DNA of 64,000 bases from an uncultured Bacteroidales bacterium (lineage in GTDB: Bacteria > Bacteroidota > Bacteroidia > Bacteroidales > Bacteroidaceae): the NCBI GenBank assembly GCA_902774335.1, contig CACYHW010000016.1:1-64000 (forward strand), read 5' to 3'. The notes beneath the pieces are model-generated. The model ran no database searches, was not told where the DNA came from, and saw only the letters and a program-made list of their open reading frames with translations. Positions 61,730 through 64,000 of the stretch are shown piece by piece (position 1 is the first letter of the stretch; every line of letters starts with the position of its first letter). Made by a program: the position numbers and the translations under genes.

Positions 61730-62416
61730 ATGTATAAGCTGAATCTATTTATCAAGCGTTGCTTTGATTTTGTGAGCTGCTTGATAGCTGTTATATTGCT
61801 CACTCCCGTTTGGATTATTGTGGCAATTGCCATCAAGCTGGATAGCAAGGGGCCGGTGTTTTTTAAACAGGGACGCAGAACCAAAGACGGAAGGATTTTC
61901 CAGATGTTGAAGTTCCGTTCTATGGTGGTGAATGCAGAGAATCTGGGTACGGGTTTGTTCTCGTACGACAATGATCCTCGTGTGACCAAAGTGGGTGCTT
62001 TTCTTCGTAAGACTAGTATTGATGAATTCCCACAGTTCTTCAATGTGCTGAAGGGTGACATCTCTGTAGTTGGCCCACGTCCTTGTGTGACCTACGAACT
62101 GGGTGACTTTGACACGCTGAACAAAAAATATAAGAAACGTTTCCAAGTGAAGGGCGGTATTACAGGACTTGCACAATGTAAAGGACGTAATGAGAACTCC
62201 TGGGATGAGAAGGTGACATTGGATAATGAGTATGTTGACTTGTTCAAGAAAGAAGGCATTTGGATTGACATCAAGATACTTTGGTGGTCAGTGCTCAAAG
62301 TGTTCCAGAGTGCGAATATCAATGAAGACCAGCGTGAAGGTATGAGTGCAGAGGAATCTGCAGCTTTGGATGATGAAGAAGTGAAAAGAATCGCGCATCT
62401 TCCAGACGAAGAATAG
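61730..62416 (+). CDS. undecaprenyl-phosphate sugar phosphotransferase (initiating)
   Basis: The 228-residue monotopic phosphoglycosyl transferase has one hydrophobic helix (FVSCLIAVILLTPVWIIVAIAI, about 14-35), then GPVFFKQGRRTKDGRIFQMLKFRSM, RKTSIDEFPQFFNVLKGDISVVGPRPC and KGGITGLAQCKGRN. It starts repeat-unit assembly on undecaprenyl phosphate at the inner membrane (PglC/WcaJ class). The acidic C-terminal tail is typical of short Bacteroidota forms. Confidence 0.93.
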   Translation: MYKLNLFIKRCFDFVSCLIAVILLTPVWIIVAIAIKLDSKGPVFFKQGRRTKDGRIFQMLKFRSMVVNAENLGTGLFSYDNDPRVTKVGAFLRKTSIDEFPQFFNVLKGDISVVGPRPCVTYELGDFDTLNKKYKKRFQVKGGITGLAQCKGRNENSWDEKVTLDNEYVDLFKKEGIWIDIKILWWSVLKVFQSANINEDQREGMSAEESAALDDEEVKRIAHLPDEE

Positions 62417-62461
62417 TTGAAAGTTGAAAATTGACAGTTGAAAGTTAAAACAATTATAGAT

Positions 62462-63400
62462 ATGGCAAAGACTGATGTTGCAAACAGACTGATCTGGTTC
62501 AAAGGTCAGATTATGAACGTTAATAACGCAATGGTGAATGTACTTTCACCTACGTCTCAATTTGGACTGAATGTATTTGAGGGTATTCCTTGTTATTGGA
62601 ATGACGAGCAGAAGCAGCTCTATGCGTTCCGCTTGAGCGACCATTATGACCGTCTTATCCGTTCTGCCAAACTGATACAGTTGGATAGCAAGTTCACAAA
62701 GGAGGACTTTAAGAATGCCTTGGTAGATACCGTTAAGGCAAATGAATATGATGAGAACCTGAGCGTGCGCCAGACATTGTTTGTAGATGGTTTTGGAAGC
62801 TGGGGAAGCGAAGGTCCGGTTGAAATGTTTGTTGCTCCTATTCCCCGTGGCCGTACCGCTGCAGAGTACAATAAGAAGGGCTTGAACTGTTGCATTACCT
62901 CCTGGAGAAGAATCAGTGATGAGAACCTTTCTCCGAGAATTAAGTGTGGTGCCAACTATATCAATAGCCGTGTAGGCCAGCGTGAAGCGTTGCGCAATGG
63001 TTATGACACCTGCATCTTCCTGAACGAAGTGGGCAAGGTGGCAGAAGGCCCCGGCAGCTGCTTCTTTATGATTAGAGGCAATCAGCTGATTACTCCTCGT
63101 CTGACGGACAGCGTTCTGGAGAGTATTACTCGTGATACGGTTATCAAGTTAGCCGTGGAAGAATTAGGTATGGAGTTCGTGGAGCGTACCATTGACCGTA
63201 CTGAGGTGTATATGGCAGATGAAGCTTTCCTTTGCGGTTCTGCTATGGAGGTGACACCTATTTATACCGTGGATAAGTATGCTATTGGTACGGGTGAGCA
63301 AGGACCTAAGACAAAGGCTATTCACCTGAAGTATCTGGAAGCCGCACAAGGAAAACTGGAGAAGTATCAGGATTGGTTGACTCCTATTTACGAGAAGTAA
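62462..63400 (+). CDS. branched-chain-type aminotransferase (fold IV PLP)
   Basis: The 312-residue class-IV aminotransferase has SQFGLNVFEGIPCYW, Lys161 in LSPRIKCGANYINSRVGQREA, FLNEVGKVAEGPGSCFF (the usual G-x-E-G/T-x-x-x-N region) and TPRLTDSVLESITRDTVI. It may be an IlvE-like enzyme working for the glycan pathway, transaminating the keto acid of an amino-acid substituent. Start at 62462 (MAKTDV), not at a TTG in the preceding AAAGTTGAAA repeat-like stretch. Confidence 0.85.
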   Translation: MAKTDVANRLIWFKGQIMNVNNAMVNVLSPTSQFGLNVFEGIPCYWNDEQKQLYAFRLSDHYDRLIRSAKLIQLDSKFTKEDFKNALVDTVKANEYDENLSVRQTLFVDGFGSWGSEGPVEMFVAPIPRGRTAAEYNKKGLNCCITSWRRISDENLSPRIKCGANYINSRVGQREALRNGYDTCIFLNEVGKVAEGPGSCFFMIRGNQLITPRLTDSVLESITRDTVIKLAVEELGMEFVERTIDRTEVYMADEAFLCGSAMEVTPIYTVDKYAIGTGEQGPKTKAIHLKYLEAAQGKLEKYQDWLTPIYEK

Positions 63401-63401
63401 T

Positions 63402-64000
63402 ATGCCGTTATACGACAACGAAAAAGTATCCGTCATCACTCCCGTTTATAATGTAGGGAAGGTGATAGGAAAGACTATAGAGTCTATGCTTGCCCAGGGG
63501 TATGATGATTTGGAAATTGTACTCGTGGATGACTGCTCTAAAGACAATTCTGCAGAAGTGATAGCAGAATATACTGCCAAGTATCCAAACATAGTCTATC
63601 ACCGGCAGGAGAAAAACGGTGGTGCAGCAGTAGCCAGGAACACAGCATTGAAACTGGCAAAAGGAAGGTATGTGGCTTTCCTTGACTCAGATGACATGTG
63701 GTGTGAGGGTAAGATCAAGCGTCAGTTGGCTTTTATGAAAGAGAAGGATGCTGCCATCTGTTGTACAGCTATGGATTGTATTGACGAGGAGGATAAACCT
63801 CTTAATTCTGTCCGTGGTGTGAGGGAGAAGATATCCTATAAGTTTCTGCTAAAGAACACTATGATTTCTACCTCTACTGTTATGATTGACAGGAACAAGA
63901 CTGGTGACTTCCAGATGCCTCTGCGTAGAGGCGGGCAGGACTATGCCACTTGGCTGATGCTGATGAGAAACGGAACCATTTGTTATGGATTGAATGAGGT
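63402..64000 (+). CDS. family-2 glycosyltransferase, truncated by right window edge
   Basis: The first 199 codons are present. MPLYDNEKVSVITPVYNVGK, ESMLAQGYDDLEIVLVDDCS, NGGAAVARNTALKLAKGRY and FLDSDDMWC (Asp-x-Asp metal site) make it a clear GT2 family member. It lies 1 bp after the aminotransferase gene. Confidence 0.9.
   Translation, partial: MPLYDNEKVSVITPVYNVGKVIGKTIESMLAQGYDDLEIVLVDDCSKDNSAEVIAEYTAKYPNIVYHRQEKNGGAAVARNTALKLAKGRYVAFLDSDDMWCEGKIKRQLAFMKEKDAAICCTAMDCIDEEDKPLNSVRGVREKISYKFLLKNTMISTSTVMIDRNKTGDFQMPLRRGGQDYATWLMLMRNGTICYGLNE

Noticed and set aside
46575-63400. Phase-variable invertible promoter before the polysaccharide locus
   Set aside because: No pair of inverted repeats flanks the 46.4-kb promoter and no site-specific recombinase gene is in the window.
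1-64000. tRNA or rRNA genes
   Set aside because: I scanned the intergenic regions and saw no cloverleaf with TTCGA-type T-loop nor rRNA sequence; a short ncRNA could still be missed by eye.

Overview
The window looks like a chromosome segment from a member of the order Bacteroidales (Bacteroidaceae/Prevotellaceae-like; family not resolvable by eye). The signs are promoters of the Bacteroidota type (TAnnTTTG -7 boxes close to start codons, few Shine-Dalgarno sites), a long Bacteroidota-type NusB, families largely confined to the phylum (DUF4954, DUF4491, DUF5606, DUF3276), lipoproteins with late lipoboxes, and secreted proteins ending in a GIFILNGRKYINK-like tail. No rRNA, tRNA, CRISPR array or prophage was recognised.

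Region 1 (1-34.5 kb) is mostly conserved chromosome. It carries a flavoprotein/hydrolase pair divergent from an AraC regulator, a Na/Pi transporter fused to a winged helix, pepT, an rplY-pth-S4 operon, a nusB-yajC-ybbR-coaE-DUF5606 operon, DUF4954-nagB-pgeF, aqpZ, tex, recA, dnaK and an acyl ligase-fabF-fabZ group. This half is seeded with small repeats. Seven copies of a near-perfect palindrome (arms beginning TGACAAAGGGGACGG) sit at 3' ends of genes and three of them supply a stop codon. A REP-associated tyrosine transposase (RAYT) gene at 25.35-26.32 kb is flanked on both sides by arrays of a different repeat with an exact 83-bp period. AATTGAGAATT-type elements lie beside rplY, recA and rfbA, with a related stretch inside rfbB.

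Region 2 (34.5-46.3 kb) holds a secreted transglutaminase-like protein, trpB2 behind what reads as a tryptophan attenuator (16-residue leader peptide with three Trp codons, competing hairpins), a DUF2807 protein, a large CotH lipoprotein, a WbpM/FlaA1-type sugar-nucleotide dehydratase, rfbB and a FISUMP-like lipoprotein.

Region 3 (46.4-64 kb, running off the right edge) is one long co-oriented surface-polysaccharide locus. rfbA-rfbD-rfbC (with rfbB upstream) make dTDP-L-rhamnose. A DegT aminotransferase, ATP-grasp ligase, NeuD/PglD-like acyltransferase, MaoC-like dehydratase, CitE-like lyase, HpcH/HpaI aldolase, LysA-fold decarboxylase and branched-chain-type aminotransferase look like a dedicated route to an amino sugar carrying an unusual acyl or amino-acid group. 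Wzx, Wzy, three family-2 glycosyltransferases and a phosphoglycosyl transferase complete a Wzx/Wzy pathway. About 49.3-59.6 kb is visibly more AT-rich than the housekeeping half, as expected for an exchangeable glycan cassette.

Most promising for follow-up: the trpB2 attenuator, the membrane transporter with a DNA-binding tail, the RAYT with its 83-bp arrays, the stop-codon-supplying palindromes, and the acyl/amino-acid gene set in the polysaccharide locus. All family names come from reading the protein sequences; no database search was run.
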